Assembly (NCBI GenBank): GCA_003598055.1
Contig: QZKI01000091.1
Coordinates: 42,040-106,039, forward strand
Reading direction: 5' to 3'
Length of the DNA stretch: 64,000 nt
Source: Candidatus Abyssobacteria bacterium SURF_17
GTDB lineage: Bacteria > Abyssobacteria > SURF-5
The notes under the pieces are model-generated. The model did no database searches. It was not told the origin of the DNA and saw nothing but the letters and a program-made list of their open reading frames with translations. Within the stretch, counting starts at the first letter, position 1; every line of letters begins with the position of its first letter. Of this stretch, positions 61,083 through 64,000 are shown in pieces. A program made the position numbers and the translations under genes.

Positions 61083-62402
61083 GTGAAACCGGTAGTTTCC
61101 ATAGTCACATATCAAGATAGTAGTTCCGTGGCAAGAGCCATCCAGCTTTGTGATGGCTTCAAGAGCTTGAGACCGACCGACAAGGTAATTCTGAAGCCGA
61201 ACGTGGTCACGTCCGGAGCGGGTTTCATGCCGCCGTTTGGAACAGTCACGACGACGCAGGTAATAGAGGGAATGCTCCGCGCGTTGAAGGACTTCGGCGT
61301 GCATGATATCACCATAGGCGAGGGCACCGTGACCGATGAGCTCGGCACGAACACCATGAAAGGGTATAAATGGATTCACCTCGACAAGTTGGCGAAGCGA
61401 TATGGAGTCAAGATGGTTGATTTCAACGCCGGCCCACATAGGAGAGTGATGAGCGAGGACGTCCCGATAAACATCGCTGAGGCCGCTCTCGAAACAGATT
61501 TTTTCATCAACCTCCCTGTTCTCAAGACCCATGGGGACACGCGGGTGTCATTGGCGAGCAAGAATCTCAAGGGCTGCATGAGCATGGCATCCAAGAAGTT
61601 TTTTCACGGGCCGGCAGGAATACTGCACTATCGTATCAGCCGACTGATGGAAGTGATTCCCCAGCGCTTAGTGGTCATCGACGGTATCTATGCAATGGAG
61701 CGGGGACCCGAAGCCACGACGGGCACGGCCCGTCGGTTTGGTGTGTTGGCGGCTTCGACGGACTTCCTGGCGGCCGATGCCGTCGGCGCGCGCTTGCTGG
61801 GAGCCAAGCCGACCGAGGCGGAACATCTCAAGCTTTACGCGGAACGGAACGGCAGGATGGATACACTCGAGGACCCGGACGCTATAGAGGTTTGTGGAGA
61901 CCGTGTCGAGGACCACGCGAAGTACCTCGAGTGGGAATATGATTTCCGAGTCGACCTCGAGGCGTCGGGGCACACCGGCCTTGAGATTCGCAGGCTTACG
62001 CAAACATCATGTTCAGGGTGCGGCGCAAACCTGAGGGGGCCACTGTTGCTCCTGATAGCATTGAGCCGGAGTAAGGATTTTAATGCCCTCCGCATCGTCC
62101 AGGGCAAGAGCCTGAAGGATGACCGCGATTCGCCCCGGACACTTCTTTTCGGCAACTGTGCAATCAAGGAGAATATGCACCTGACCAGAGCCACCAGGCT
62201 CGAAGGATGCCCGCCAAAATTCTTCGATTCCTTGCGGTTTTTATCGAAACAGATGACGAGCCCTGTCGGCAGAGTTGCGTTTTATGTGCGCCTCGCGGCG
62301 TATTTCGTGAAAGCCACACTGGGAATCGGTCTCCTTCCCCTGCCACGGTTCGCGATTTACCGGAAGAATCCGGATTTTGACATCCGGCACTTTACCGTAT
62401 GA
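61083..62402 (+). CDS. DUF362 domain protein, putative iron-sulfur
   Basis: About 439 residues. GTG at 61083 is chosen since GGGGAGGT lies 8 bp upstream. DUF362 marks: VILKPNVVTSGAG, EGTVTDELGTN, INLPVLKTHGDTRVSLASKN and LKGCMS, VIDGIYAMERGP. The C-terminal part has SCSGCGANLRGP and further Cys at NCAIKENMHL and EGCPPKF, which could bind a cluster. A hydrophobic tail helix follows (VAFYVRLAAYFVKATLGIG). Biochemistry unknown for most members. Follows the amine oxidoreductase by 112 bp. Confidence 0.82.
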   Translation: MKPVVSIVTYQDSSSVARAIQLCDGFKSLRPTDKVILKPNVVTSGAGFMPPFGTVTTTQVIEGMLRALKDFGVHDITIGEGTVTDELGTNTMKGYKWIHLDKLAKRYGVKMVDFNAGPHRRVMSEDVPINIAEAALETDFFINLPVLKTHGDTRVSLASKNLKGCMSMASKKFFHGPAGILHYRISRLMEVIPQRLVVIDGIYAMERGPEATTGTARRFGVLAASTDFLAADAVGARLLGAKPTEAEHLKLYAERNGRMDTLEDPDAIEVCGDRVEDHAKYLEWEYDFRVDLEASGHTGLEIRRLTQTSCSGCGANLRGPLLLLIALSRSKDFNALRIVQGKSLKDDRDSPRTLLFGNCAIKENMHLTRATRLEGCPPKFFDSLRFLSKQMTSPVGRVAFYVRLAAYFVKATLGIGLLPLPRFAIYRKNPDFDIRHFTV

Positions 62403-62721
62403 CGAACGGCGTGCCAGACAGGTTACTGTGGCTTCGGTTTCCGGAAGGATATTGGGAGTTCCTGAGCCTGTCTACGCTGTTTTGCACACCCGGTTCTCCT
62501 GCTCCGCGTCAAGGCTTTGTTCGACCGCCGAGGATGGGAGAATCTGCCCGTTCTTGACAGTCTCACGGGCAGTCTTCTCCCACCCCTGCCACAAAGCGAA
62601 ACTTGTTTGACAGAACGATGAAACGTCAGATAGAATAAGGCTGCACATCGGTGCTCACCCCGGCATACTGTGCGGCGTCACGCGAAGCAAGGGATTCCTG
62701 TGTCTTCTGGTGGAGAAGATT
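62403..62721 (+). other. Intergenic region, 319 bp, with one strong promoter
   Basis: No coding frame of note. The only feature seen is the promoter at 62607-62636 for the last gene. Confidence 0.5.
62607..62636 (+). promoter_or_regulatory. Predicted sigma-70 promoter of the kinase-like/receiver gene
   Basis: Consensus -35 TTGACA (62607-62612), 18 bp, -10 TAGAAT (62631-62636). Leader about 80 nt. Confidence 0.65.
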
Positions 62722-63960
62722 ATGTCTGTTATAACCATCTTCAGCGCATCTTACTGCAAGGCAGACGAGGTCGCCGAGAAGGTGGCCCAGAAGCTTGGCT
62801 ACCGGTGCATTGGTGAAGAAGCCCCGGAGCGGGCTTCCCGCGAATTCAATGTGTCTCGCGACAAGCTTGAGCGGGCAATGCACGGCACAACCTCGATGCT
62901 CGACAAACTCATCCATGAAAAGGACATCGACCGACATGTGGCGTATCTCAGGGTAGCAATCGGGGAGTTGGTCAAAGCCGACAATGTGGTTTACCACGGA
63001 TTTGCGGGCCACCTCTTGCCGAAGACAATCCCCCACATACTGAGAGTGTGTCTGGTAGCCAAGCGCGAGTACCGGGTGAGTCTCGCGGCAGAGGGCGGAG
63101 CGGTCTCGAAGAAGGCCGCGCTGCGGGCGATACGAAAAGACGATGAAGAGCGCAAGCGCTGGACGCAGCTCTTGTTCGACGTCGGCCCGTGGGACAAGAG
63201 CCTGTATGACATCAAGATTCCCATGCACGCGACAACGGTGGAGGACGCGGTCGAGCTCATCTGCGAGAACGTTCAAAAAGAGGCAGTCAAGACCACGGAG
63301 CGGTCAAAGAAGGCGATGGAAGACTTTGTTTTCGCCGCGAGGGTCCATGTGGAGCTTGTGGAGCGCGGCCATGACGTTGACGTGCTGTCAGAGGATGGGC
63401 ACGTGACCGTTCTCTTGAAGAAATACACCGTGAGATTGGACCATCTGAAAGATGAGCTGACAAGAATTGTTAGCGCGATGCCGGGAGTGAAGGGGATGGA
63501 AGTCCGGCCGGGCCCGAAATTCAAGCGGCCCTCGATTTATCCCGGAGTGGAGTTCGAAATGCCTTCAAAAATACTGCTCGTGGACGACGAGAAAGAGTTT
63601 GTCCAGACGCTGTCTGAGCGACTGGAAATGAGAGACCTGAGCACAGCAGTGGTTTACGACGGTGAGCAAGCCCTGTCATACCTGAAATCGGAAGAGCCGG
63701 AAGTCATGATTCTGGACCTGAGAATGCCGGGCATCGACGGAGTGGAGGTGCTGCGGCGTGTCAAGAAGGAGCACCCGGGCGTAGAGGTCATTATTCTCAC
63801 GGGCCACGGAACCGAGAAAGACGAGCAATTGACTCGCGAGCTGGGCGCCTTTGCTTATCTTGAGAAGCCGGTTGAGATAGACAAACTTGCTAAGACCGTA
63901 AAAGAGGCCTATGAGAAGATTCACCGGGAAAAGGCCGAGAAACAGCGTGGAAACGATTGA
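62722..63960 (+). CDS. Cytidylate-kinase-like domain fused to a response-regulator receiver
   Basis: About 412 residues. ATG at 62722 with GGAG 7-8 bp upstream. Residues about 1-190 resemble the cytidylate-kinase-like family, but the P-loop reads FSASYCKADEVAEK, without the GSGG of active members. A middle alpha/beta segment (about 200-275) has no clear family. The receiver (about 280-400) has LLVDDEKEF, Asp332 in VMILDLRMPGIDG, TGHG and LEKPVE, all intact. There is no DNA-binding output. Possibly a nucleotide sensor tied to phosphorelay input. It stands alone, though other receiver genes lie at the far end of the window. Confidence 0.82.
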   Translation: MSVITIFSASYCKADEVAEKVAQKLGYRCIGEEAPERASREFNVSRDKLERAMHGTTSMLDKLIHEKDIDRHVAYLRVAIGELVKADNVVYHGFAGHLLPKTIPHILRVCLVAKREYRVSLAAEGGAVSKKAALRAIRKDDEERKRWTQLLFDVGPWDKSLYDIKIPMHATTVEDAVELICENVQKEAVKTTERSKKAMEDFVFAARVHVELVERGHDVDVLSEDGHVTVLLKKYTVRLDHLKDELTRIVSAMPGVKGMEVRPGPKFKRPSIYPGVEFEMPSKILLVDDEKEFVQTLSERLEMRDLSTAVVYDGEQALSYLKSEEPEVMILDLRMPGIDGVEVLRRVKKEHPGVEVIILTGHGTEKDEQLTRELGAFAYLEKPVEIDKLAKTVKEAYEKIHREKAEKQRGND

Positions 63961-64000
63961 TGGAAAGAGCGGCGAGCGGAGACTGTGGGCGTCCCTGCTT

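Overview
This 64 kb window is bacterial chromosome of roughly 55-58% G+C (estimated by eye). Genes are dense on both strands and average about 1 kb. I see no rRNA, tRNA, CRISPR array, transposase or phage structural gene. Core genes (rpsF-ssb-rpsR-rplI-dnaB, dapA-dapB, lon, hsp20) show a bacterium. It also carries a complete DNA topoisomerase VI (both subunits) and an archaeal-type ApgM phosphoglycerate mutase, which are more usual in archaea. Desulforedoxin-like proteins, a class I Fe-S fumarase, Fe-S scaffold proteins and a membrane pyrophosphatase suggest an anaerobic or microaerophilic lifestyle. The best fit is an uncultivated bacterial lineage; I cannot name the phylum from sequence alone.

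Layout. 1-4236: signalling cluster (degenerate PAS-GAF kinase, intact membrane histidine kinase, receiver fused to a dead phosphotransfer domain, single receiver). 4611-9590: SGNH-like membrane protein, exported cyclase-family hydrolase, two MFS transporters. 9757-11455: dapA-dapB. 11709-15031: dnaB and the rpsF-ssb-rpsR-rplI cluster. 15261-17351: hppA. 17618-19620: B-box membrane protein and a SpoIIE-type phosphatase. 20025-30254: envelope glycosylation and membrane proteins (spermidine-synthase-like fusion, two membrane glycosyltransferases, a TMTC-like TPR protein), with a CBS protein and an RraA-like protein. 30403-38050: five-gene operon on the minus strand, a type III-like restriction-modification system with a TcmP/Gp37-type gene pair between res and mod. 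38280-41065: topoisomerase VI B and A, divergent from that operon. 41304-44018: Fe-S scaffold, fumarase, stress protein, NifU-C. 44239-46005: ApgM and two desulforedoxin-like miniproteins. 46206-50309: hsp20-lon and a CCG iron-sulfur protein. 50596-57400: FAD oxidoreductase, ferredoxin, a 55-residue protein, class V aminotransferase, a GlcD-GlcE fusion and GlcF, forming a likely glycolate/glyoxylate module. 57498-63960: phosphoesterase, TetR-amine oxidase-DUF362 group, and a kinase-like/receiver fusion.

The most interesting points are: (1) the restriction-modification operon with an embedded radical-SAM-like/methyltransferase-like pair, facing a bacterial topoisomerase VI; (2) small palindromic repeats inserted in frame into protein genes (three in mod, one 81-bp element in glcF, one forming the end of a ferredoxin), with related copies between genes; (3) three signalling proteins that kept the fold but lost key catalytic residues; (4) tandem desulforedoxin-like miniproteins. 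Promoters were read by eye as -35/-10 hexamers with 17-18 bp spacing and are predictions.
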